From RGIG2707 sp045600065 (GTDB lineage Bacteria; Bacillota; Clostridia; Peptostreptococcales; Anaerovoracaceae), in NCBI GenBank assembly GCA_045600065.1, contig JAZRXE010000069.1, positions 1 through 51,165 on the forward strand: a stretch of DNA of 51,165 nt, given 5' to 3'. Positions 26,357 through 34,976 of the stretch are shown piece by piece. The position numbers and the translations under genes are program-made. Position 1 is the first letter of the stretch. Each line of letters starts with the position of its first letter. Under the pieces are notes generated by a model. The model made no database searches. It was given only the letters and a program-made list of their open reading frames with translations, and was not told where the DNA came from.

Positions 26357-28975
26357 TTGCGCAATACAGTGCTGGGCATTCTTGCCCATGTCGACGCCGG
26401 GAAAACGACCATGTCCGAGGCCATGCTGTACAAAAGCGGACGCATACGAAGCCTCGGCAGGGTCGATCATAAGGACGCCTATCTTGACACCAACAGGCTG
26501 GAAAAAGACAGGGGCATCACCATCTTTTCCAAGCAGGCAATATTCGAAACCGGAGATCTGAGGATATTTCTTCAGGACACCCCCGGTCATGTTGACTTTT
26601 CCTCCGAAATGGAGCGCACCCTGTCCGTGCTGGACTACGCCATGCTGGTGATCAGCGGTCCCGACGGCATACAGGCTCACACACGCACCCTTATGGATCT
26701 GCTTTCAAGATACCGCATCCCCTTCTTTATCTGGGTAAACAAGATGGATATCTGCACTCGGAGCAAGGAAGATCTGATGGAGGAGCTTCGTCTGTCCACC
26801 GGGGGAAACTGCGTAGACTTCAGCACGGATTTCGATGACAGCTTCTATGAGGCTGCCGCCCTGTCCGATGAATCGGCGCTGGAAATGTTCCTTGAACAGG
26901 GATGCATACCCGACGCCGAGCTTGCCCGGCTCATAGCTGAAAGAAAGCTTGTGCCCTGCTGGTTCGGCTCTGCCCTGAGGCTTACGGGCATAGAAGACAT
27001 TTTGACCGGAATGGAGCGCTTCATCATCGAAAAGAAGTATCCCAAGGATGTATTCGGAGCGAGGGTCTTTAAAATAAGCCGCGACGAGCAGGGAAACCGC
27101 ATGAGCTGGCTTAAGATCACCGGCGGAGAGCTCAAGGTAAGAGATGTGGTGGAATACGCCTCAGGGGACGGAAGCCCTCTGGCGGAGAAGATCACACAGA
27201 TCAGGCGCTATTCGGGAGCCAGATTCGAAGCTGAAGACAGCGCACAAGCAGGTACCGTATGCGCCGTGTGCGGCCTTTCGGCAAGCTACACAGGTCAGGG
27301 CCTGGGCGCGGAATCGGACGCGCCGGGATCCAGTCTTGAACCCGTACTCACCTACAGGATCAGCGTGCCTGATGACATGGACGACCAGACTGCCCTCAAA
27401 AAGCTCAAGGTCCTGGGCGAAGAGGATCCCCTGCTTCGTATAGTATGGAACCCTCAGCTCAGAGAGATACAAGCCCAGCTTATGGGTGAGGTGCAGATAG
27501 AGGTGCTGCGACAGCTCATAGCCGACCGTTTCGATATGGACGTGCGCATAGAAGCCGGAAGAATAATGTACAGAGAGACCATAGCAGCTCCGGTGGAGGG
27601 CATGGGACATTTCGAGCCCCTGCGCCACTATGCCGAGGTGCATCTGCTGCTGGAGCCCCTGCCCCCGGGCACGGGCCTGGTGTACGAATCTGCCTGCTCC
27701 ACAGACGATCTGGAGCTCAGCTGGCAGAGGCTCATCATAGGAAACCTGATAGAAAAAAAGCATCTGGGAGTGCTGACCGGCTCTCCCGTAACTGATATGA
27801 AGATCACCCTGATTGCAGGCCGCACCCACCTTAAGCATACCGAGGGCGGAGATATAAGGCAGGCTGCCCTGCGCGCCGTGCGCCAGGGGCTTATGCAGGC
27901 GGAAAACGTGCTGCTGGAGCCCTTCTACAGCTTCAAGCTGGAGGTCCCTTCAGAACAGATAGGCAGAGCCATCTCGGATATCAAGGCTATGTCCGCATCC
28001 TTCGACGCGCCTAAGGATCTGGGCGGCTCCATGCTGCTCACGGGAAAGGCGCCTGTCTCGGAAATGCAGGATTATCAGGTGGAGCTACTGTCCTATACCA
28101 AGGGCAAGGGCAAGCTCAGCTGCCGCTTCGACGGCTATTATCCCTGCCACAACACGGAAAAGGTCATAGAAGAAACCGGCTACGAGGCCGACAGAGACGT
28201 GGAGAACACCGCGGATTCGGTATTCTGCTCCCATGGCGCGGGCATAAATGTAAAATGGGACAAGGCTCCCAATTTCATGCACATAGACAGCGGTCTGAGG
28301 CTGAGCAAGGGTCAGGTGGCCGAGCTTTCGAGCCCCAAGGTCAGAAGCGGCAACATAGATTTCGATGAAAAAGAGCTGGAGGCCATAATGGAGCGGGAAT
28401 TCGGCCCCATCAAGCGGCCCCAGTACAGCAAGGTCAGCTACAACTTCAACAGATCTCCCTCAGGGACCGCAGCCGTCAAAAAGGAATACCTTATAATAGA
28501 CGGCTACAATGTGATATTCGCCTGGGACGAGCTGAAAAAGACTGCCGCCGAGGCAAGCATAGCACTGGCAAGGGAAAAGCTCATAGACATACTGTGCAAT
28601 TACAAGGGCTATAAGGGCTGCGAGCTGGTGCTGGTCTTTGACGGCTACAGGGTCCCGGACAACAGAGGCACCAAAGAGGAAACCGGAGGCATCAGGGTCA
28701 TCTACACTAAGGAAAACGAAAGCGCGGACATGTTCATAGAAAAGCTGGTCTACGACACGGGCAAGAGCTATTCCATAACCGTGGCAAGCTCCGACGGAAT
28801 GATACAGCTGTCCGCCCTGCGCCAGGGCGTGCGCAGGATGTCATCAAGAGAACTGAAATACGAGGTCGATATGGTGGCAGAGCAGATCAACGGCATAGTA
28901 AACAGCAATGCCGGGCAGAAAAACAGGCTGGGAGACAGCGCCAGGATAAGTCAGAGCAATGGAACAGGAAGATAA
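26357..28975 (+). CDS. TetM/EF-G-like translation GTPase fused to a YacP/Rae1-type NYN nuclease domain
   Basis: An 872-residue two-part protein. Residues 1 to about 690 have the domain order of TetM/TetO ribosomal protection proteins and EF-G: G1 AHVDAGKTT, RGIT, DTPGHVDF, NKMD, then domains II-V. Residues 711-845 form a NYN (YacP/Rae1) domain with its acidic residues in place: LIIDGYN, VLVFDGY, SADMFIEKL and ASSDGM. B. subtilis Rae1 is known to cut mRNA in the ribosomal A site. The fusion suggests a factor that binds the A site through the GTPase and brings a nuclease, but this is inference; tetracycline resistance is not shown. The start is TTG at 26357, 7 bases after GGAGG. ylmH overlaps its end by 17 bases. 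Confidence 0.88.
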   Translation: MRNTVLGILAHVDAGKTTMSEAMLYKSGRIRSLGRVDHKDAYLDTNRLEKDRGITIFSKQAIFETGDLRIFLQDTPGHVDFSSEMERTLSVLDYAMLVISGPDGIQAHTRTLMDLLSRYRIPFFIWVNKMDICTRSKEDLMEELRLSTGGNCVDFSTDFDDSFYEAAALSDESALEMFLEQGCIPDAELARLIAERKLVPCWFGSALRLTGIEDILTGMERFIIEKKYPKDVFGARVFKISRDEQGNRMSWLKITGGELKVRDVVEYASGDGSPLAEKITQIRRYSGARFEAEDSAQAGTVCAVCGLSASYTGQGLGAESDAPGSSLEPVLTYRISVPDDMDDQTALKKLKVLGEEDPLLRIVWNPQLREIQAQLMGEVQIEVLRQLIADRFDMDVRIEAGRIMYRETIAAPVEGMGHFEPLRHYAEVHLLLEPLPPGTGLVYESACSTDDLELSWQRLIIGNLIEKKHLGVLTGSPVTDMKITLIAGRTHLKHTEGGDIRQAALRAVRQGLMQAENVLLEPFYSFKLEVPSEQIGRAISDIKAMSASFDAPKDLGGSMLLTGKAPVSEMQDYQVELLSYTKGKGKLSCRFDGYYPCHNTEKVIEETGYEADRDVENTADSVFCSHGAGINVKWDKAPNFMHIDSGLRLSKGQVAELSSPKVRSGNIDFDEKELEAIMEREFGPIKRPQYSKVSYNFNRSPSGTAAVKKEYLIIDGYNVIFAWDELKKTAAEASIALAREKLIDILCNYKGYKGCELVLVFDGYRVPDNRGTKEETGGIRVIYTKENESADMFIEKLVYDTGKSYSITVASSDGMIQLSALRQGVRRMSSRELKYEVDMVAEQINGIVNSNAGQKNRLGDSARISQSNGTGR

Positions 28976-29720
28976 GCTGCTGCTTGCGCAGATAGAAGAC
29001 AAGCTGCGCATGTGCAAGGACAGATACATAATGACCCACACCGCCTTTCTGGATATGAGGCAGGCAAGCCTTGCAGCGGAAAGACTCCATGCCATGCACG
29101 AGGATTTCGTGCTTTTCGGAGGCTACGAGGATGCCGAAAGGCGAATCCTTGCCTTCCTGCCGGATTATATGCAGCCGGCGGATCTGGCAGGCGAAGACAG
29201 CCCTCTTGCCGTGCTCAGAGTCAGCTCTCCCAAAGGATCGCGCAGGCTCACTCACAGGGATTATCTGGGCTCGCTGATGGCCCTGGGCATAAAGCGCGAT
29301 ATCACCGGAGATATACTGGTTGGCGAGGACCGGGCGGATATAATAGTGCTTGCGGATATGAAGGACTTCCTTCTTCAAAACTACATACAGGCCGGAAGAA
29401 ACAGCCTGAGCGTGGAGCTTCTGGATATATCCATGCTGCATAAAGGCACCATGCAGACCCGGACCGTCAGGGATACTCTGGCCTCTTTAAGGCTCGACGG
29501 CATTGCAGCCTCGGCATTCCGCCTGTCCAGAGGCAAGGCTCAGGAGGCAATACGTCAGGGACTGGTCTATGTAAACGGCATGCAGATACTCAAGCCCGAT
29601 CTTACGGTCAAGGAAAAAGACAAGATCACCCTTAGAGGCAAGGGCAAGGCTGTGCTGTCGGAGATAGGCGGCCTCAGCCGCAAGGACAGGATATGCGTGG
29701 AGTTCACTTTGTATAATTGA
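28959..29720 (+). CDS. ylmH: S4-domain RNA-binding protein YlmH
   Basis: A 253-residue protein with an N-terminal YlmH region (FVLFGGYEDAERRILAFLPDY), a central LGSLMALGIKRD segment with DILV, and a C-terminal S4 RNA-binding domain (LRLDGIAASAFRLSRGKAQEAI). In other Bacillota YlmH is linked to cell division genes, and recent work connects it to ribosome quality control. Its overlap with the GTPase-nuclease fusion gene therefore places two ribosome-associated factors in one operon. The usual sepF-ylmG-divIVA neighbours are absent here. Confidence 0.9.
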   Translation: MEQEDKLLLAQIEDKLRMCKDRYIMTHTAFLDMRQASLAAERLHAMHEDFVLFGGYEDAERRILAFLPDYMQPADLAGEDSPLAVLRVSSPKGSRRLTHRDYLGSLMALGIKRDITGDILVGEDRADIIVLADMKDFLLQNYIQAGRNSLSVELLDISMLHKGTMQTRTVRDTLASLRLDGIAASAFRLSRGKAQEAIRQGLVYVNGMQILKPDLTVKEKDKITLRGKGKAVLSEIGGLSRKDRICVEFTLYN

Positions 29721-29750
29721 GACTACCATATAACGAAAAGGGGTGGAAAT

Positions 29751-30038
29751 ATGGCAGACATATTAAGAAAAGCTCTGGTATTAATATTCCTCGGATGGAA
29801 TCTGTATGTGTTCGCCGTCTTCGGCTACGACAAAAGGCAGGCACGCAAGGGAGGCTGGAGGATATCGGAAATGTCCCTGCTGCTCATGGCTCTGTTTATG
29901 GGAGGCATAGGAGCCTTTCTGGGCATGGAGGCATTCAGACACAAGACACTCAAAAAGAAATTCAGTATCACCCTGCCCGTGCTGGCACTGGCAGACATGT
30001 TCATAATAGGCCTGGCAGCCTATTACGGGATCATTTGA
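29751..30038 (+). CDS. DUF1294 membrane protein
   Basis: A 95-residue protein with three hydrophobic segments and the DUF1294 core FAVFGYDKRQARKGGWRIS followed by GGIGAFLGMEAFRHKT. The function of the family is unknown. GGGG lies 7 bases before the ATG. The gene is 30 bases after ylmH and likely co-transcribed with it. Confidence 0.85.
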   Translation: MADILRKALVLIFLGWNLYVFAVFGYDKRQARKGGWRISEMSLLLMALFMGGIGAFLGMEAFRHKTLKKKFSITLPVLALADMFIIGLAAYYGII

Positions 30039-30116
30039 TCGGAAACGTTTTCTATTAAACAGCTCTGTTGTAAGCAGAGACAATTATTTCAATCGATATA
30101 AAGCAGGTAAATAATC

Positions 30117-33100
30117 ATGCCAAAATTCAAGGACGCACCAAATCAGAACAAATCAGTCTACACCACTGCGGTATCCAACTATTTCAGAGATCTTATCTTC
30201 GATACGGCAAAATGGATATATCCGGACGACAGCAACAAGGAAGAATACGAGGCCCTGAGCGAGGTAGAAAAGCAGGCATTGGCAAAGGATCTCAGCAATC
30301 GCCAGGCCTACTACCTTGCCCGGAACGCACAGGCTGTCATAAACGGCCTTAAAAAGGATGTTTACGAATATACATATAAGCTGCCGGAAAAAGAGCTCGG
30401 TGAATTCTGCCATAAGCTGAATCCGGATTACGAAGGCCTTCCCGAAGAAGAAAAGGCTCGCAGAGAAGCCGACGGTAAGATCTTAAGGGAAAAATACACG
30501 GACTATGCCGTACAAAAGGAGACCGTGCTTGCCATATGCAATCACGGCAAGCCCGATCTTTTACGGCCCGAAATAGCCATGCTGGATATAATCTGCACCG
30601 ATGACAACATCAGCCGCAGCAGCCGTATTGTATCCATACTCAAGGGAAACGACATAGCCCGAAAGCAGAAGGTATACTCTGAGTTTTTCGAAAAGATGGA
30701 AAAACTGGATCTGAGCGGTCTGGATCTGACCGATGACCGGAACATCATCGACAATTTCGAAAGATACAAGACCATACTCTCCGCTGGCCCCGAGATAGTC
30801 AATCTTATAGCGCAGGCGGCAAAATACGGCATGGATTTTTCCGATGAATCCAAGAAGCCCTTCTTGGAGAAAATGGGTATGATAGCCGATATATCCTATG
30901 CGGCTCGCATCAGGATTGATATGATGACCCATCCCGTATATACCCAGATCAATTTCGAAGAGCTCAGCGAAAACTTTTTCCGCAACTTCGTAACGGATGC
31001 CAACGGAGAGGATGTCGATATCTCCGACTTCTTTGAAGACAGGGGCATAACATCTACCATATCCGCAGATGCAACCATGCTGCAATACGGCAGGCTCAGA
31101 AGCATGATAGCCGATTTCCCCACCCTTTTCGACAAATCTCTGAGTCCTGATCAGAGGCTGGAAGAATACAGGAAGCACTACTGGGACAAGAACCCCGAGA
31201 TTGGCTTCGTAAAGACCAATGTGATCCTGATGGACGGAGAGCTGATACCCGCAGAATACAACGATTTTGCCACGGACCAGGAGCTCGAGGGCATTCAGCC
31301 CGACGACGGCAGCGAGATCGTAAAGCAGGTCATCGAGGAAAACCCCGACAGGATATATTTCGACGAGGTGATCGAGGAACCCTCCGAGATGCGCACGGAA
31401 TTCGAAAAGAATCTGGACCTGATCAGAGAGATCATCCCCGATTATCAAATCAGCGAGGATAGGATAGAAAGGTACTATTCCCCCAGGCGTCTTGCGATCA
31501 GGGATAAATTCAACGATTTCGCAAGAGATACAGACAAGGCCCATGAGCTTTTCAGCAGCAGTAAGACCCCAAGCCTTTACAGCAGAATAATATACACCTA
31601 CTACAACACCGATGCGGGAATTAAGGCCGCAGAGCAAAACGAAGAGCTGGCAGCTCTGGCAGGAGCCGGAAGCAAGGAGGCCGAAGCTCTGAGAAGAAAA
31701 ATGTATCTTGATACCGTCAATGCCATCCAGGATCTGGATGGCAACAAGCTCTACTATAATGCGGATGTGGATGAAGCCATGGAGTATGCCGCAGACAACA
31801 TCGCCCTGCTGGAAAGAGGCATAGACTGGCAGAAGATCAACCGTAACAAGGATCAGGACCTTGGCTTTGCCTTCTCCGCGGAGGATGAAAAGAACCTGAC
31901 TCACATCGAGGACAAGGGAGTAGTGCTGGGAGGGATGGGCGCTAATTACAGACAGCTGGCCCAGATGTCCATATTTACCAGTTTCCCCTTCGACGACCTC
32001 AGCCCCGAACAGGCCACCCTGCTTGCCGACAAGCTTCCGGCGGTGCTTCGCAAGCACGGTGTAAGCGTGGAGAAGATGCAGGAATACAACTTCGCCCTCA
32101 CCTTCCCCATCAAGAAGGAGATAGGCATAGACTACGCGGAGCCCGAAAAGAAGCTTTACACGGACAATGATATAATCGATCTAAAGCCCGGCTTCGAAGA
32201 GACCTCCGAAAAGCTGTTCAGGATCTATACCGAAATGCTGGAGACAAGCACCCTAAAAGAGCTTTCCGAGGACAACGATTTTACCAGGATGGCTGACGCC
32301 CTGAAGAACACAGTATCCGAAATGGCTTCAGTCAAGGGGCCCATCGACGCAGAAAAGGCAGCAAGCCTTAAGGCAGCGTCCACGGAGCTCATATTAAAGA
32401 CCCACCAGTTCGTAAAGAATGCTCCGGATCAGCTCAACCCTGTGGACATGAAGATCTTCGCGGAAAAGAACCCGGGGAAAAGGCTCAGCGATTTTGACCA
32501 GGTAAGGCTGCAGCTGAGCAAAGAGATGAAATCCCTGCTGGATTTGACATTCAAAGACGATATGCTCTATGAGACTCTGATATGCAGGCACAACGAGACT
32601 CAGGGCGTTGAGTACGATCCCAAGCTGTTCACTGACTGCGCAAATATGAATTCTCTTTTAGAGGAACTGGGGCTTGAGTATTCGGACGTACTGCAGTCTG
32701 CTCAGAATTTAGGCATCAGGCCCGAAGAGTATCTGGGCAGAGTGTATCAGCAGAATCTGCAGGCAAAGATTCCCGAGGTGACCATCGCGGAAAAGATGGC
32801 CGCAGACAGGCAGCGCAGCGACATGGATGCCGCAAGCATTTCCGAATTCAAGACTCTCGGCGATATCGAATTATTTGTGGATGCCAAGGGAGAAAAAAGC
32901 ATCGATTCCCTGATCAAGGCATTCAAGGCATGTAACCGCATCTCCATGGAAAACGCCTCAGATACCTACCAATGCTTCAAGGCAGGCGAGCTCCTCAATG
33001 ATGTCGGAGAAAGGATCAGCGATTATATCGCCGAAAGGATGCGCAAGGAGCCCGTTTTGGACAGCAGGGATATAAAGCTGGCAAAGGATACCATGAAGCG

Positions 33101-33203
33101 CCACTATGCCGCAGCCGAAGCCCTGAAGACCGAAAGCACAAAGAGCAAAGAGCTTTCCGACAAGGTGATCAAGGCCGTGGAAAAAGGCGGCCGAGTTATG
33201 TGA
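30117..33203 (+). CDS. Large uncharacterised 1028-residue cytoplasmic protein
   Basis: No domain was recognised. The protein has no signal peptide and no membrane segment, is acidic, and reads as mostly helical with many charged residues. No Walker motif, zinc-binding cluster, kinase or nuclease signature could be found by eye. The N-terminus (MPKFKDAPNQNKSVYTTAVS) looks like a cytosolic start, and the C-terminus is a lysine-rich helix. The frame is open over 3 kb and codon use matches its neighbours, so it is a real gene. AGCAGG lies about 10 bases before the ATG. It follows the DUF1294 gene by 78 bases, with a weak hairpin (CTCTG/CAGAG) between. The dispersed repeat cluster begins 17 bases after its stop. 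Confidence 0.85.
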   Translation: MPKFKDAPNQNKSVYTTAVSNYFRDLIFDTAKWIYPDDSNKEEYEALSEVEKQALAKDLSNRQAYYLARNAQAVINGLKKDVYEYTYKLPEKELGEFCHKLNPDYEGLPEEEKARREADGKILREKYTDYAVQKETVLAICNHGKPDLLRPEIAMLDIICTDDNISRSSRIVSILKGNDIARKQKVYSEFFEKMEKLDLSGLDLTDDRNIIDNFERYKTILSAGPEIVNLIAQAAKYGMDFSDESKKPFLEKMGMIADISYAARIRIDMMTHPVYTQINFEELSENFFRNFVTDANGEDVDISDFFEDRGITSTISADATMLQYGRLRSMIADFPTLFDKSLSPDQRLEEYRKHYWDKNPEIGFVKTNVILMDGELIPAEYNDFATDQELEGIQPDDGSEIVKQVIEENPDRIYFDEVIEEPSEMRTEFEKNLDLIREIIPDYQISEDRIERYYSPRRLAIRDKFNDFARDTDKAHELFSSSKTPSLYSRIIYTYYNTDAGIKAAEQNEELAALAGAGSKEAEALRRKMYLDTVNAIQDLDGNKLYYNADVDEAMEYAADNIALLERGIDWQKINRNKDQDLGFAFSAEDEKNLTHIEDKGVVLGGMGANYRQLAQMSIFTSFPFDDLSPEQATLLADKLPAVLRKHGVSVEKMQEYNFALTFPIKKEIGIDYAEPEKKLYTDNDIIDLKPGFEETSEKLFRIYTEMLETSTLKELSEDNDFTRMADALKNTVSEMASVKGPIDAEKAASLKAASTELILKTHQFVKNAPDQLNPVDMKIFAEKNPGKRLSDFDQVRLQLSKEMKSLLDLTFKDDMLYETLICRHNETQGVEYDPKLFTDCANMNSLLEELGLEYSDVLQSAQNLGIRPEEYLGRVYQQNLQAKIPEVTIAEKMAADRQRSDMDAASISEFKTLGDIELFVDAKGEKSIDSLIKAFKACNRISMENASDTYQCFKAGELLNDVGERISDYIAERMRKEPVLDSRDIKLAKDTMKRHYAAAEALKTESTKSKELSDKVIKAVEKGGRVM

Positions 33204-33220
33204 TATAAGACAATAATATA

Positions 33221-33364
33221 AGACAGGGGGACGGTTCTCTGTCTTAAAACACAAGGGGACGGTTCTTCAACACAAGGGGACGGTTCTTCAACACAAGGGG
33301 ACGGTTCTTCTGTGTTGTGAATACAACACAGAAGTACCGTCCCCTTGTGTTCGTCCCCTGTCTT
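33221..33364. repeat. Cluster of tandem and inverted GGGGACGGTTCT repeats forming a long hairpin
   Basis: The cluster starts with a copy bracketed by GACAG/CTGTC (33222-33243). Three identical 21-base tandem units with core ACAAGGGGACGGTTCTTC follow (33248-33268, 33269-33289, 33290-33310), with no spacers. Next come an 8-bp palindrome TGTGTTGT/ACAACACA (33311-33330), an inverted unit with one mismatch (33331-33351), and an inverted partial of the first copy (33352-33364). The inner arms pair over about 28 bp with one mismatch. It lies between two convergent genes and may end both transcripts. Related copies occur at 6-30 and 34450-34470. Confidence 0.9.
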
Positions 33365-33366
33365 GC

Positions 33367-33870
33367 TTATCTTTCCATTGAATAGACCCATGTCAGCACC
33401 TGATCAGCATCAGCATATTCGCCCGATTTATGCATTCCGATCGATTCTGCGGTTGCTGCAGACGCGATGTTTCCATTTTTCATATAAGAATACAGCACGT
33501 TGAACGGAGTATTATCAAAAGCCCAATCACGCACAGCGCCTGCGGACTCCTTCGCATATCCTTTCCGCTGGCAGTCGCGGCGTATATGGTAACCTATTTC
33601 CGGACAGATCGTTCCGTTGATATTCTGCATTGTAAGGCCGCAGTCGCCAATCATCTCCCCTGTTTCTTTCAGGCAGACCGCCCACAGACCGAAACCGAAT
33701 ACACGGTAACGTTCAACATTCTTTGCTATCCAGTTCTTCACACGATTCTCATCAAAGTTGTATGGATAGTGCTGCATGTTATCAGGATCAGCCAGTACCG
33801 AATAAAGCGCGGCATAATCATCTTCGTTCATTTCCCGGAGAAACAAGCGTTCTGTTTCTATCTTCATCAT
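33367..33870 (-). CDS. GNAT-family N-acetyltransferase (RimJ/RimL type)
   Basis: A 167-residue acetyltransferase. The start MKIETERLFLREM region is typical of RimJ/RimL proteins, and the acetyl-CoA loop is seen in RRDCQRKGYAKESA. The start at 33870 is chosen because GGAG lies 7 bases upstream; an earlier ATG at 33891 is less well placed. It lies 33 bases before the stop of its upstream neighbour on the minus strand and meets the repeat cluster at its 3' end. The acceptor substrate is unknown; some relatives modify ribosomal proteins, others small molecules. Confidence 0.85.
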   Translation of the reverse strand: MMKIETERLFLREMNEDDYAALYSVLADPDNMQHYPYNFDENRVKNWIAKNVERYRVFGFGLWAVCLKETGEMIGDCGLTMQNINGTICPEIGYHIRRDCQRKGYAKESAGAVRDWAFDNTPFNVLYSYMKNGNIASAATAESIGMHKSGEYADADQVLTWVYSMER

Positions 33871-33903
33871 TATTCTGCTCCGTCTAATCATTATTATTCC
33901 CGT

Positions 33904-34392
33904 TCAGTTATATTCTGCCTGATCTGCCATTTCTCTGATCATCTCTGCGGACGCGGCTATACACACAATTGCTGCCGCAAGTCCCACGTCTGCGGAAGCC
34001 GGCAGCAGCGGAATAATAAACAGCAGCAGTCCCGTGAGCCTGTTTCCGAACGAATGGGCTACCGATAACCTGTGCGCCTTTCGACTTGCGTCAATAATAA
34101 AAGTGCCCTTTACCACCGCGATGATCCCGACCCATGCCCTCATCCACCAAGGGATGCTAAGGAGAGGCAGTATCCTCAAGGCATAGACTGCAGCAAAAAA
34201 CAGATCCGCAGCGCTGTCGAGCCGTTCGCCCGTTTTGCTCTCCGTGTGCAGTCTCCTGGCAAGGAAACCGTCGAGCACATCGGTCAGGCCGCACAGCAAA
34301 TAAAACACCGTAAAAATGACCGAATGCGGAGAAATGAACAAAAGAAAAAGCGAAAACAGTATACGGCTGAATGTGATTATATTGGCTATCAA
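33904..34392 (-). CDS. CDP-alcohol phosphatidyltransferase family protein
   Basis: A 162-residue membrane enzyme with about five hydrophobic segments and the complete family signature D-G-x2-A-R-x8-G-x3-D-x3-D (DGFLARRLHTE ... GERLDSAAD). Such enzymes transfer a phosphatidyl or similar group from CDP-diacylglycerol or CDP-alcohol to an alcohol, for example in phosphatidylglycerol phosphate synthesis. The acceptor is not predictable. The protein is shorter than PgsA of about 180-200 residues. The start is TTG at 34392, overlapping the stop of the upstream GNAT gene, so translation is coupled. Confidence 0.85.
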   Translation of the reverse strand: MIANIITFSRILFSLFLLFISPHSVIFTVFYLLCGLTDVLDGFLARRLHTESKTGERLDSAADLFFAAVYALRILPLLSIPWWMRAWVGIIAVVKGTFIIDASRKAHRLSVAHSFGNRLTGLLLFIIPLLPASADVGLAAAIVCIAASAEMIREMADQAEYN

Positions 34393-34976
34393 CGCTTCAC
34401 CGGTGTCTCCTGAAAAACGGACTGCGCTTTCCGGTCAGAATCTCCGCAAGACAGAGAACCGTCCCCTGTCTTCCAAACGGTTTTTATTATTTTCTGCAGG
34501 GTGCCCTGGTATAGACCGGTACCGGCAAAGAGATCCTCGAAGCCGCATTTTCTCAGGACGGCATGGGATGCCCTGTTCTCTGCCAGGCATATCCCGTAGA
34601 TCTCACTGATATCCAGCTGCCTTGCGATGACAGGAAGGAATGCTTTTACGGCTTCCGTGGCGTAGCCTCTGCCTGTATACTTCTTTGCGATGTGGTAACC
34701 GACTTCCCATTTGTCTCCATCGACAGGGCAAAGCTGTACATAGCCTATATTGTCATTAGTTTCCTTTACAATGACGGGATAAACAAGTGGCCCTCCGAAG
34801 GTCCCATACTGCGAGATAAGGTATTCCAGGGTCTCTTCTGTCTCCTCGACAGTTTCCCACACCTCATCGGGAAGGAATCTTTTATTATCCTCATCCACGG
34901 AATTTTCCTGAACGACCCGTGCCATATCAAGTGTGAACTCGGTGATCAGCAGTCGCTCTGTTTCGATTTTTACCAT
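34389..34976 (-). CDS. GNAT-family N-acetyltransferase with a repeat-derived C-terminal tail
   Basis: A 195-residue RimJ/RimL-like acetyltransferase: MVKIETERLLITEF start, acetyl-CoA loop KKYTGRGYATEAV, and CGFEDLFAGTG near the end. The last part of the frame runs through a copy of the dispersed repeat (34450-34470), which encodes TGDGSLS, followed by about 20 more residues. A normal family member would be expected to end near LQKIIKTVWK. The start at 34976 is chosen by homology; AAGGAG is 13 bases away, which is long, and an ATG at 35000 is an alternative. The stop overlaps the TTG start of the phosphatidyltransferase gene. Confidence 0.8.
   Translation of the reverse strand: MVKIETERLLITEFTLDMARVVQENSVDEDNKRFLPDEVWETVEETEETLEYLISQYGTFGGPLVYPVIVKETNDNIGYVQLCPVDGDKWEVGYHIAKKYTGRGYATEAVKAFLPVIARQLDISEIYGICLAENRASHAVLRKCGFEDLFAGTGLYQGTLQKIIKTVWKTGDGSLSCGDSDRKAQSVFQETPVKR
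34450..34470. repeat. Dispersed repeat copy inside the second GNAT gene
   Basis: GACAGAGAACCGTCCCCTGTC is the reverse complement of the first unit of the cluster at 33222-33243 apart from one G. The ends GACAG/CTGTC are mutually complementary. It lies in frame within the 3' end of the acetyltransferase gene. Confidence 0.85.

Noticed and set aside
26357..28975. Plain tetracycline resistance gene
   Set aside because: The GTPase part resembles TetM-type proteins, but resistance cannot be read from sequence and the nuclease fusion points elsewhere.
30050..30110. Terminator and promoter before the 1028-residue gene
   Set aside because: A 5-bp hairpin without a T run and no -35/-10 pair with proper spacing were found, so neither is claimed.
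33221..33364. CRISPR-like tandem repeats
   Set aside because: The three identical units touch each other with no spacers, inverted copies are present, and no cas gene is near.
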